Assembly (NCBI RefSeq): GCF_018446385.1
Contig: NC_056005.1
Coordinates: 94,144,984 to 94,208,983, forward strand
DNA: 64,000 bases
DNA from: Zingiber officinale
Taxonomy: Eukaryota > Streptophyta > Magnoliopsida > Zingiberales > Zingiberaceae
Direction: 5' to 3'
The translations under genes were made by a program, and so were the position numbers. Below, piece after piece: positions 33,601-44,689 of this stretch (positions are counted from its first letter, which is position 1; every line of letters starts with the position of its first letter). The notes below the pieces were generated by a model that saw only the letters and a list, made by a program, of their open reading frames with translations, had not been told where the DNA came from and made no database searches.

Positions 33601-36600
33601 TGTACATACCAATTCAATTGCATTAGGCATTGAGAATCCCAGAGATAGTCACTGCAGTGTATCTATGTTTGTAATATTTTTTTCCCCTTTTACTTTGAAT
33701 TCTCTAGATGCACTTAGTGCAAAGATTTTGGCTTAAAGTTGTGTTGCCAATACATGACTCAACATCAGTTTATTGTGCCCTGTTTTTATCCCTTCCTTGT
33801 TGAGTCATGTCTCTTGTGGTTTATGTGATACGATATCACTAGTAATATTCAAATCAATTAATTTAGATCTTATAATACATCTTCCATTCAACTCTTCTAA
33901 TTATAAATTTTATTAATTGCCTTTAAAGACATCCATACACTCTGAACCCATTTTCTCTCTTCTTTTTTTTTGTTTGTTGGAGATCTTTGACGCAAGTATT
34001 TTCTATTTAATCTTTTCTATTGCATTTACTATTTATGGAAAATCATGTGCTTCCTTTATTATGTCAACGATGAAGTTATTTTGGTATACTAAACCAGCAA
34101 GTTTCTTATATTGTTTGTTTCATTTGGCCATTGATTTGCAAAAAAATCTTTGTTTAGGAATTCAAGTATGTTGTTTTGAATTCCAGTAATGAATTCAAAG
34201 TTCTTTAAAAGCCTCCTGATACTAGTAATCAATGTTTAGGAATTGATCTTAGTTAATCCCTTATCTGCTGCTTACCAATTGCCTTCCGCCGAAATGTTTC
34301 TTCTGGTGTGGTGATCCCGTAAACATTGTCTTACAATTTAAAGGCATTAGTCAATTAGGTCCTAAAGAGATGATAGGGTCTATACTTGGGGTCAAATAAG
34401 GCGCATATTTTCATATTATCAAATATAATTGGAGCTATGTAATTGATTCATATTATCAATAAGGTTTTTAGAGTTCTCCTTTTCTTATTTAAATGCAAAA
34501 TAGAAAGTGAACTATGTCACATAAATGTACATATAAAAAATGAGGAGATATGACTCTTGAAATATATTTATTTGATGTGTCAATGTCAGCATAACTTTTT
34601 CCTATTGTTATTATGAATATTAGCAATAATTGTTGAATGTGGTCATCAAGTTGATAGACAATTTTGAAATGGATCTTTCTCAATTTTAAATTCTTAACAA
34701 TTGCATGTTTTTAGTGTATTCTGTTGTATAAAAATCAATGAAGGGAAAAAATCTATATAGCAATCCTTAGGACTACCATGGCTAGATGGTGCTGATGATT
34801 GATATAAAGTTCTCTTTTACTATGAAGGGTTTGAATGGACCATCAAGGCATTAACCAAGCAAACAAAGAAAGAGGGGGATTTTATTTCTTTGCTGTTTTA
34901 AAATTCATCAATAGAGCATATGTTAATACATGGTGGCAAAAGGCAATTCACTCGTCCCAGCACCTCTGCTTGCCTGTCCCAGGCCAACAAGCATATAATA
35001 CATGATTCTATATATGGATGGTCAGCGTCCTGTTCATATGCCTATTTCTGAATTAGGGATCTTAGCTATCTAATTCTTTAGGTTTTCCTTGACACCACTA
35101 GTAGATTTCTTTTGTCTGTTGATGTAGAAACTATCATTCTTCAACCCTTTGCGCTGCATATATGTACCAGAAAATGCTTCGTCTAATTTGTCTAGAATTC
35201 TATGATACTGGAGGTGAATCATGCATAATATTTCTTTTTTCAAATCCAATGTAAATTCCTAAATATATATCTGCAGTCTGTCTGATGCCCAAGCTGCATC
35301 AAATTTAGTTGAAGGGAGTAACATGGAACAAACGATTGACCAATTGTTGGAGATGGGCGGTGGCAATTGGGACAGAGACACAATTTTGCGTGCACTTCGT
35401 GCTGCTTACAACAATCCTGAAAGAGCTGTGGAATACCTATATTCTGTATGTGTCGTTCACATGCCATCTGTGCATAACTCGCATTACACCCAAACAAAAC
35501 TGATGATATTAACTTATAAATATCTGATGATCCAAACTAAGATACTCGCTGGTTACATCTTTCAATTCTTGTATAGGGCATTCCAATAACAGCTGAAATT
35601 GCACTTCCGGGCGATCATTTCCCTTCATCTGTGGTATCTTCTCAAGGTGCTGATACAGCTGATGTGGCTGCTGCAGGGCCTCTCTTTGGAGTACCAAATT
35701 CCTCTCCTTTGAACATGTTCCCTCAGGTTCAATGATCCACCTGATTACTTTTATGTGATGCTTGTTTTGACAGGTGTGGTATGTGAATAAAAGCAGTGTC
35801 ATTTTTTTTGTGGCAGGGCAATAGTAATTCTGAAGGTGGTGCTGGAGGTGGATCTCTTGATTTCCTCAGAAATAACCAACAAGTTTGTCAACTCATGCTT
35901 CATGCTTTAATCATTTTTTTACAGAACTAATCATCCTGTACAATTGGAAACAATTTGCTAAGTTTAAATGTAAGAGAGAGGTTTATTGACAGTTCTGAAT
36001 GTATATCTCCTAATATACCTGGTTGAAAAAGAATTATAATCTGTACAGAAGTTTCTTCAAAACACATGACTACTAGGTGATAGTAGAAAAATATGAGTTT
36101 ACAACCTCTGACTAGGAATTGAATGGCTAGTCCTATAACCAGTTTAATTTTTGTCGCCAAAGTATAGGGATCAGTTAGAACTTGTGTGCTTTAGCACTAT
36201 TAGTTATTGAAACTTTAATTGGAATATGCAGCGTAATTGGGTCCTTAAAAAACTGATAGACTTTGCTAATTGACTAATAGGAGCTTTGTCATTGTATTTT
36301 GGAATTAGGAACTTTCCGAACATCCAATTGCTCAGAATCACTGTTTTCTTATTCTAACTTCCTTATTGTTTTTGCAGTTCTTAGAATTTAGAGCAATGGT
36401 TAATGCAAGTTTTCTTATTCAAACTTCCTTATTGTTTTTGCAGTTCTTAGAATTTAGAGCAATGGTTCATGCAAATCCACAAATATTGCAGGTTCAGTAC
36501 TTTCATCTGAGGTAATTTGTTACAACATAGTATGCTTCTTACTAGATCTTTGCTTGCAGCCAATGCTTCAGGAATTAAGCAAACAAAACCCTCAACTGTT

Positions 36601-37538
36601 GAGATTAATACAGGAGCATCATGAAGAGTTTCTTCAGTTAATGAATGAACCTATTGAAGGTCTTGAAGGGTGAGTCAATGATTTTGCAATTCAAATTTAT
36701 TGACATGGTGTTGTTGAGACTAAGAGAAATTTCTTATTTCTAATTCGTGGTTACCTTGCATTGGATGTCATGTAGCATAATTTATAAGTATCTAGTGGGT
36801 CTCTAGTACATTTAATGTAGGATCTTGGTAAAAGAAACATTAAGCCCTTAAGTGAGAAGCCCATGAATTCAGGTCACAATTTTTTATTTTTTATTTTTAA
36901 AAAAATCAAATTGACAAAACAAGAGAATGTATATCCAGATATTTATTTATCTTTGAGAGAGATTCCATTATTCGATATGTGCTCCATGTTCATGATCTAG
37001 TTTGCCAGAGAAGAAATAATATAGTAGTGTCTTTATTACATTTTTGTCTTTTGCTTCTCAGGGTCCAAGGGATGGATTTTGAGGCTATTCTGAACTTTCC
37101 TATACCTGCATGATTGTTGGTAGCTTTATTAAAATGATCATATAGCTAGAAGTGCATGATTATAGTTGCAAACTCATTGTTGTTTCTTTATGTCTCAAAT
37201 TATTCCCGATGTCTTGAAGCTTTTTGAGTCTTTTAATATAAAAAATCTTCAGGGATCTGTTTGATCAACCTGATCAAGATGAGATGCCTCACACCATAAG
37301 TGTGACGCCCGAAGAACAGGCGGCCATGGAACGAGTATGCTTTATTTTGTTGCAATTGGACTACCATATTGGCAATACATTATGCATGCTAAATCTATTG
37401 CCTAATGCACTTCACAATGTTCAGCTTGAAGCATTGGGTTTTGACCGAGCACGAGTTATCGAAGCTTTCCTAGCCTGCGACAGGAACGAGGAATTGGCAG
37501 CAAACTATTTACTTGAGCATTATGGAGAAGAAGATTAA
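30694..37538 (+). CDS. RAD23: RAD23 ubiquitin receptor (12 exons, 384 aa)
   Basis: RAD23 carries ubiquitylated proteins to the proteasome and takes part in nucleotide-excision repair through XPC. CDS exons: 30694-30759, 31344-31505, 33199-33237, 33313-33407, 33506-33559, 35277-35445, 35577-35726, 35817-35882, 36444-36491, 36560-36669, 37253-37334, 37425-37538. All introns are GT-AG and the frame closes exactly at TAA. Residues 1-76 form the ubiquitin-like domain ([19 protein letters not shown]), which docks on the proteasome. A Pro/Ser/Ala-rich linker follows. UBA1 is at about 155-195 ([19 protein letters not shown]), the XPC-binding domain at about 259-321 ([36 protein letters not shown]), and UBA2 at about 338-379 ([20 protein letters not shown]). 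The length fits the plant family (Arabidopsis RAD23A-D are about 370-420 aa). A 66-bp duplication at the exon 9 acceptor may give a longer isoform. Confidence 0.95.
36343..36474 (+). repeat. 66-bp tandem duplication of the RAD23 exon 9 splice acceptor
   Basis: Units 36343-36408 and 36409-36474 differ at only a few positions. Each carries the pyrimidine tract, a TTTTTGCAG acceptor and the first 24 coding bases of exon 9 (FLEFRAMV). Acceptors end at 36377 and 36443, exactly 66 bases apart, and no stop codon lies between them. Confidence 0.95.
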
Positions 37539-38300
37539 GGTACTATGAGAGTTGTTTTCCCATTTGATCAATGGGCTAAATGATTTCATTCTCATCTGTG
37601 GACTCACATTATACACATACCATCACTCAAAGGAAAACAACCCAAGGTAACTTCTTTGTTGTTTAAGGTAAACAATCAACGCCGCCTCCGCTTATTCCAG
37701 TTTATCACAACTCAAATCTGCACAATACAACATCCTAAAGTATGAAATTAATCATTTAATTATTTCCTTATTAACATGACTACTCAGTATTAGGCGGCGT
37801 CAATACAGTTTTGTTCCTGCGGAGTTTCCCTACTATGTAGTTTTGATCTATGTTCTAACAGTTGACATTTTCTGATCATGGCTGGCTCTACGCGATCTCT
37901 GAATAATTTTTTATGGGTTTTGTATTAGGGTTTTGGTATGTGCCAAGATAATTATGATCACATGGATTTTTCTGCTAATTCACTCCCTGGAATTTCGAAA
38001 CAACCTCCATCTGACTATGCTCATGCCGCTTCGCTTGATGATGAATTAATTGATTGCTTGTTGGAGAAATTTGTACTTTGAAGGTGATAGAAATTGTATC
38101 AGGTAGGGTAAGTGGCCACCTTATTCATAGATATTCTTTCCAAAAAATTTAACCAGTGGCGATAAACTGATGTTCATCTTCGGCGGATAATGTAAACTTC
38201 TCTTCATTCTTCACATGTATCTTTTCTTTTTTGAAACATGATGTTCTTCCTAAATATTGATATTGGCTGTAATTTAATTGTGATTTAGGTCCACTTGTTT
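37539..38300 (+). other. RAD23 3' UTR and downstream flank
   Basis: Non-coding sequence after the RAD23 stop. A T-rich stretch with TTGATATTGGCTGTAATTTAATTG near 38,260 could serve polyadenylation. It includes a small open frame at 37962-38081. Confidence 0.4.
37962..38081 (+). other. 39-codon open frame of unknown meaning
   Basis: ATG 37962 to TGA 38081 encodes MDFSANSLPGISKQPPSDYA and then an acidic-leucine tail (DDELIDCLLEKFVL). The composition looks protein-like, but I recognise no family. It may be in the RAD23 3' region, a small gene, or an exon of a lost gene. A later frame at about 38,335-38,500 (FYLSIRMRKPFKMWSGLRNV) is equally unidentified. Confidence 0.25.
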
Positions 38301-39719
38301 ACTGAAAAATAATTCATCCAAATAATGCGCCTTGTACTTGATGAAAAAACATTGGATGAAATTTATCGTTTTTACTTGTCGATCAGAATGCGCAAACCTT
38401 TCAAGATGTGGTCCGGGCTTCGGAATGTGAATCCTTTACAAGAGATGAAGGTGAGCAATGAAGTCTTCATGATCAGTGCTTCTTCAGAAGGTAAATGACA
38501 TTTTTTTTCTTCATGTTTCCCCATTCCTGCTCGTCCTAATCTTCTTTGATCGCCCTCGTTGGTGGTTTTGAATCGTCTATTGATTATATCGAACTAGTTG
38601 AACCAATCGGCCCCATTCTAAGAACATCGCATGTATTATTGCTTCTAGAAATTGAAGTTGACATTCCATCTTACATTGTGAGAAAAATATTGGATCGAGC
38701 TTGTAGTGGATCACAATATTGTAGATAAACATTAGGTAGAAGATCACATCATAGCCTAATTGCTTCAATTATTATTATAGCTATTCTTTTCCCATTAAGT
38801 GGAATGTGATGGGAGATAGTAATACTCTGGAATTTAAAATTATTTAAACACAAAAAAGATATTTTAATGATTTAAAATATGTATAATTTGGAAGGTGGTG
38901 CGAAATTTGTCCAATTTAAGTGTTCAAAGTCAATATATGTTTGACTATTAGGCGGTGGAAAGTTTTTCTAAAGTCTACATAATTATTAGAAGGGTGTTTT
39001 GTTGGACCTAGTGTGCGGCCTTGTATATTCACACGCGTACTCAATCACCTGTGCTGGGTGTTTATAATATATATACAAGAGTGGCAAAAAGACGATATCG
39101 CTCGCCCTCAGTGTTCTCGTCGTACCACACCTAAGGTCTTTATGAGGGAGATAAATCATGGTATCTGGAGAAATTAGTGTACAGTGGGATATAATATATA
39201 TACAAGAGATCTTAAGGAAGGAGTGTTTATAATATATATACAAGAGATCTTGAGGAAGGAGGATTGAGTTATAGAAAATAGTTTTAATTTTTAAGTATTT
39301 TTTTATTTTTTTTAGTGGGGTAAAATTTTAATATTTTTATAATTTTATATATCTCAACGGCATGCTGTTGAACGCATGTCATAATCGATTCTATATTAAA
39401 TTTATAAAAATAAATACTATACTTAATTAGGTAACGAATTTTATATTAAACTAATAAGAATAAATATTATACTTAATTTAGCTAAAAGATTGTACATAAA
39501 TTGGATAAGAATGTGTCAGATTCATACAATAGTACAATGTTAGAGTGAGAATCCCAGTAAGCTACTGTAACAGATTCCTCGTTATAAAAAAATTAATTTA
39601 ATATTCATACTTGATCTTAGTTAAAAAGTCGAAAAAATTATGTTTTCTAAGTTCGCCGGCCCAAGGTATTTATAGAATCTTCACTGTTTGTAATGTTGTC
39701 AATTTTAAAATGTGGGAAG

Positions 39720-39960
39720 AGAACTTTAGATTTGTAATTGATTAATGAAAAAAAATTTTAATAATATGTCGCAGCTGAGTGTAGAACGATCCTTGATTGA
39801 TTATAATATGTCGCAACTGAGTCTTGAATTGTAGATCTCTGACTGATTAATGAGAAAATTTTTTAATAATACGCCGCAGCTGAGTCTTGAACTGTAGATC
39901 ACTATTACATATTGATTAATGAAAATTTTTTTTAATAATATACTGCAGCTGAAAATTAAT
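39720..39960. repeat. Tandem repeat of about 60 bp, about four copies
   Basis: Units read GATTAATGAAAA..TTTTAATAATA, then TGCCGCAGCTGAGTCTTGAA, then CTGTAGATC, with substitutions and length changes. A fifth, isolated relative occurs near 41,470-41,505 (TAGCTGAGGATTGAACTGTA). Confidence 0.75.
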
Positions 39961-40504
39961 GCGTTTGTGAACATTAAAATTATTTTTGTGTAAACAGAAA
40001 AAAGGGTATTAATATAATTTTATTTTAGATTTTACCAAAATTATTTAGTAAAAAGGGCATATGCTTAATAAAATAATAAGATATATATATATATATGTCA
40101 TGTATATTTAAATTATTTTTGTTTTAAATTTTTTTTATTTAATACTATAATCTATTTCTAAATACTAAAGGTAAAATTCTAAATGACCTACTGCAAGCTA
40201 AAACAATAAAAAATAAAATAAAATAAAATAATTGCCATCTCAAGTTAGCAACGCTCCATAAGGGTAGTCTACAGGGTAAAACTAATCAGAGTTTTTTTCC
40301 TTTGTGGTTTTTACTAAGGTGCTTGGAATTGATTAGGAACCTCAATACATGTAAAGATTTTTTTTTAACTTTGAGATTAAATTAATTAGATTTTACCTTT
40401 ATAGTTTTGGGGTTGTGTTGTAGTGTTAAAGTTAAATAAAAAAATAAATGTTCATAGGATATAGTATATAGTATTTATTGTGCATAGTTTTTTTTATTAT
40501 TTTT

Positions 40505-40630
40505 TTAAGCTTTGGATTTAGGATTTGGAGGCTAAGGTTTAGGGTTTAGGATATAATATTTAAGGTGCATATTTTTTTTAAAAAAAAATTTAGGGTTTAA
40601 GCTTTAGAATTTAGGGTATAATATTTAGGT
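40505..40630. repeat. Degenerate telomere-like TTTAGGG units
   Basis: Phrases GGTTTAGGGTTTAGG, TTTAGGGTTTAAG and AATTTAGGGTATAATATTTAGG recur within about 120 bases. This may be an eroded interstitial telomeric repeat or a simple-sequence coincidence. Confidence 0.5.
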
Positions 40631-40701
40631 CGGTAGGATCTAAGAAATTTAGGATTTTTTTAAAATAAAAAAAAAAGTTACGCTAAACTAAAGCTCAAGT
40701 G

Positions 40702-40703
<2 letters not shown>

Positions 40704-40765
<62 letters not shown>
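40704..40765. repeat. (AT)n microsatellite, about 31 repeats
   Basis: An uninterrupted dinucleotide run in the intergenic region. Confidence 0.98.
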
Positions 40766-40768
<3 letters not shown>

Positions 40769-42000
40769 CAAGTTACCATCTAACTATGCTATCGACTTTG
40801 GGGCTTTCTAAAGTCTACATATGTGGTAAGGGTGACTCTCTGACTCTAGGCCCTCCTCCAAACTCATCCCAAGGCAATTGTAAGAGAGGAAAATCATGAC
40901 CAAACAACGTCTTTTTAGAGAGAGATTTTATTCTTCAGAGGATTTCTCTGAGAATTTGACCTCTACTTTCATATGATAATTTATCATCCAAGTACTAACT
41001 CGATTACATGTGAGGACTTTCTCAAGTCTACATATTGAGAAAAATGTGATATTGCTCATCCCAAGTGGTTCAGTATCGTCAGCCCCTTGATAATATATAG
41101 ACAGATAAATTACGGGGGACATTTTATCCTAGTGCAGTAACCTTTTTCATGGGAGAAGTCAAGCATCCTACAATAGCCCTTTACATGGAGAAATTACGCA
41201 TCCAACAAAACATTTTGCATTCGCTGGGAGTTGATATCAAGATTTATTAGAGTAAACATCAATACAAATACTAACTATGCCAATCCAAGGACCTTTCTAA
41301 AGTTTACGTAAAAATGATGAACTAGGTAACATTGAATCTGGGGCAATCAGTCCAATTCTACGGAAGTTTCTTATTAGCCATTAGAGTAAATTTGAAAACG
41401 CTCATGGCGGATGACATATAAGCCTAATATCTCATGATTACGTACCCCATTTAAAGAATTTTTTTTATAATATAATGTAGCTGAGGATTGAACTGTAAAT
41501 GACTGGATGATCCTGAGGGTCTTTCTATCAGCTACGTAAGATGCCAACCGGTTTTTTATAATAAATTGAATGTGTTCGTATTATCTTTAGGGTGGTAGCA
41601 TTTCGCTTTCCTCATTTATTTGGTCAGTATCTATTGTCATATTGACCTTTAACACTAGGAGCTATGCGATCGTTTGCTAGGGTTCAATATAATGGTAAAA
41701 GATGAGATGAACTCATATGCAATGAGAGTTTAATTCTCTCTTAAAATATATCATACATCCAAGGGTTTGATTTGCTCATGATATTGGACCGTCCACTAGA
41801 CTCTATATATGCTCTTTGAATATATTCTGATGGGATTAAATCCATTATCTTCAAAATTAGTTGGATTCCTACCTATCTTACAATCTATTTTGGATAGGGA
41901 TTATTATTGCTAAAATAATATATATTTTAACCGAGGGTTGTTGTGTGATAATATATATAGTTTAGGGTCAAAATAGAATTTTGGTTAACTTTATGGATGT

Positions 42001-43661
42001 GTGGGCCATGTTCTTAAACCCCCTTGGCCAATTGCGTATTACCGAATTTGCCCCTCGATCCTCACGGATAATATGTGGCTCTTCTCCGTTCTCCTCGACG
42101 ATCGCAGGAAGCCTCCGCCTGGTCTCCGGTCGGAGCTCGTCGCGGATCTGGCAATCGTCGGCGAGAAGTTTACCGTCGCCTTCCTTATTTTCCTCATCAT
42201 TGAATAGGGGTTCTCATTCTTCAGGTACGTTGCCGATCCCGCCTCGAGTTGCGATCTTTCTTTTTTGTTTCGATGCTCGGTGATTTTTTTTTCCATAGAT
42301 GATTGCGCTACTGCGGATCCATTGGGTTTTTCTTGGGAACTTGCTTTTCCGGGTTCGCTTCTTTGCGAGGCGGAAGATCTATGACGCGTTTTCTGTTTTA
42401 GAAGTGGCGAAATGGAACCTTGAATGATAGGGCTTCCACCTTTCTGCTTCTGATTCTTGTGCTGTGGGATACGGATCTGTGGAAGCCTTTTTCTTCGTTT
42501 ACGAAGAATCCATGATAAGGAAGGACTTACCTGAGCTATTTACGAGACAAATGGTTGAAACACCGGGAGTAGAATCGATTTGATTGCAAGTGGACGAGTC
42601 GGGGAAATGATTTCCGCTCATTGCAAGTGGAAATTGCTTTCCCTCAAAATACACTTTTTTTAAAAATTTTAAATTGTTCACGAGTAACAAACTTTCCCAA
42701 GGATACAAATTTCTCTCATGAACTCTAAACAGAACATTGGAGATGTGATCTTACTTTGAGACACATTGAATTCATGGTGGTGTTCATCTTGAGTTTTCTA
42801 TAAAAGGTCATCTCCAAATTTCCCAACCTATGCATTTATAGCTTGAGATGCAGTGCCCAAACTTGTATAGACTTTAGTGCCAATTTCCATGTTCTATGTA
42901 CCATTTGATCCTTATCCATACTTAACTTCAGGAAAGGAATGATGTCAGCTTAGATTCATTCAATTCTTTAACTGGTATATTGTTTGATATCTTCTGTTAC
43001 AATTAATCTTTGTATCATGTTTATAGATCAACCTAAATTCATGCATGGTTTGGTTTCTGCCTTCCAATATGAAATAATATTCTCAAAATAATAATCTCTA
43101 TGATGCTAAATTAAGTTTGATTAGTCTATGATGCATAATTGCAGTAATTTAAAATATATGGGATGATAAACTAGAACATTGAACGAAGGGGAACCTTTGC
43201 ACAACACTAAAGTTATTGCCGTGTGACCTTGTGGTCACTGGTTTGAGTCGCGGAAATAACCTCTTGCAATGCTCAATAAATCTAATGTGGTTCAATCCTT
43301 CCTCGGGACTTTATGCACCGAGCTGCTCTTTAAACCAGAACATTGAACACGGATGTCCTTTCCTTTTCTCAACTCATGAGGTTTTCTGTCATACTGTTGA
43401 ATGTAAACTCGATAAAATTGCATGCTTTCATTGGTTCTAAACCTGTTCTGTGTCGGTAGGTAGATATTTTACTTTATCGGAACTGCTTGATGATAGCCTC
43501 CTTGATCTTTATCTTTTTCTTGGCACATGAGGTTTCCTTGTATAATGTTCGATATAAACTAGGATAATGTTGCATGCTTTCTTCTGTTCTTATACCTGTT
43601 CAGTAATTGGACAAATGGAACTGTTGGATGATGTAGCTTCATTTTTCCTGTGTTTGTTCAG
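42001..43661 (+). other. 5' UTR exon and 5'-UTR intron of the small membrane-protein gene
   Basis: A GC-richer block (about 42,040-42,226) ends at a good donor (TTCTTCAG|GTACGT, exon end 42226). A 1.4-kb intron then runs to the acceptor GTTTGTTCAG at 43661. Joining the two gives an early stop before the 43694 ATG in the long frame of the first exon, so I treat the first exon as untranslated. The start of transcription is not defined. Long leader introns in plants often raise expression. An Au-like SINE (43200-43333) sits in the intron. Confidence 0.6.
43200..43333 (+). mobile_element. Au-like SINE, copy 1
   Basis: The tRNA-like head includes TGTGACCTTGTGGTCACTGG and the B box GGTTTGAGTCGCGG. 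The body follows (AACCTCTTGCAA, GTGGTTCAATCCTTCCTCGG, then TATGCACCGAGCTGCTCTTT). This order matches the widespread plant Au SINE. It lies in the 5'-UTR intron of the small membrane-protein gene. Confidence 0.85.
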
Positions 43662-43693
43662 GGCTTCAACTAGTTTGCTGAAATCCAAACAGA

Positions 43694-43987
43694 ATGGTTC
43701 TTGATACATTGTTGTCGCCTCATCGAAGGGCTCAAAACACTTTGTCTTTGACCTCTCAATCTAAGAAACAGATGTCGGGCCATTATGAGTTGGGCTCTTG
43801 GTCTACCCTTTTTGAGCGACACAGGTTCCTCCTAACAATGCTAGCTCTTCTGGCATTCCTATGCACCGTTTACCTCTACTTTGCAATCACATTGGGCGCT
43901 GCTGGCACCTGCTCAGCCTTGTCGGGAGCTGAAAAGGCACTTTGCGAAGCAAAGTCTGTGCTCAAGGGGAAACTAAAATTCTTCTGA
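43694..43987 (+). CDS. Small single-pass membrane protein, uncharacterised (97 aa)
   Basis: I do not recognise a named family. The frame from ATG 43694 gives 97 residues. A polar N-terminal part is followed, from a second Met (MSGHYELGSWSTLFERHRF), by one hydrophobic segment at about residues 45-68 (LLTMLALLAFLCTVYLYFAI). A short small-residue stretch (LGAAGTCSALSGAEKALCEA) and a basic tail (KSVLKGKLKFF) end the protein. Two cysteines follow the membrane span. The whole CDS lies in one exon after a 5'-UTR intron with good splice sites, which argues for a real gene. The internal Met at codon 27 could be the true start. It lies just upstream of, and convergent with, ATG11 (about 700 bases between stop codons). 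Function unknown. Confidence 0.7.
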   Translation: MVLDTLLSPHRRAQNTLSLTSQSKKQMSGHYELGSWSTLFERHRFLLTMLALLAFLCTVYLYFAITLGAAGTCSALSGAEKALCEAKSVLKGKLKFF

Positions 43988-44392
43988 CTGCAAATTGTTT
44001 CTGCAGGATGCATTACTAGTTCATGGAGGCAAACTATAAAAACCTGGCCCCGACTCCCGATCCCTTGATTCGTAAAACCTTCGAGATACAGTGATACAAG
44101 CACGATGGAGATTCGATTGGTTATCGAGATGCCATTTTACCTGTGAAGTATGGTATGATACAGTTGTTGTACCCTATTTGAGACCTGATATATTCATATG
44201 ACAATTAATTATTCTTACATTACTTGTGTTGAAGAGTAGAAAATAACAAAGGGCCTTGCTTCTCCTTCTTGTGCCAAAAGGTACTCGCTCAATTGTTTCT
44301 TCTGGTTCTTGCTTCATTATTTGCATATTGTATTATTGATAATTAGACAATAGATATGCTTAAAAAAATTCGGATATTTGTTATAATACGAA
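43988..44392 (+). other. 3' UTR of the small membrane-protein gene
   Basis: Non-coding sequence between the stop and SINE copy 2. It contains AATTAATTATTC-type AT stretches that could direct polyadenylation. No other gene is seen. Confidence 0.4.
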
Positions 44393-44546
44393 GTCTTGAC
44401 GTAATAGTAAAATTATTAACATATGATTTGAAGGTCACAAATTTGAGTTACAAAAATAGTCCCTTGTAATGTAAGATAAGATTACGTATAATAGATCCTT
44501 CTTCAAAATTTACTTTGACGGGAGTTTCGTCCATTAGGCTGTACCA
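44393..44546 (+). mobile_element. Au-like SINE, copy 2 (diverged)
   Basis: This copy shows the same order of blocks as the other copies: ATATGATTTGAAGGTCACAA, ATTTGAGTTACAAAAATAGTC, CCCTTGTAATG, ATAATAGATCCTTCTTC and CCATTAGGCTG. It has many substitutions. It lies within the convergent 3' ends of the membrane-protein gene and ATG11. Confidence 0.7.
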
Positions 44547-44689
44547 TTATATGAAAAAAAAAGGAGGGAAACAATTCACATGCAAAGAAACATTAGAGAG
44601 TTCTTTTATGTACATCGCTACCCTTAAAGTGAATCCTATGTTATGTACAATTTTGATCTTCCTTCATTTCTGCGGCGATGGGGCAAAGA

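Larger units (their letters stand above)
38300..41980. other. AT-rich intergenic region with dispersed and tandem repeats
   Basis: No gene is supported here. It holds direct repeats of TTTATAATATATATACAAGAG (39060-39250), a tandem repeat at 39720-39960, degenerate TTTAGGG units (40505-40630), an AT microsatellite (40704-40765) and related ~250-base units containing CTTTCTAAAGTCTACAT (38968, 40804, 41017, 41290). The small frames at 38546-38768 and 40699-41122 are incidental. Confidence 0.7.

Noticed and set aside
43216..43440. 74-codon frame in the membrane-protein gene intron
   Set aside because: It is made largely of Au-like SINE sequence.
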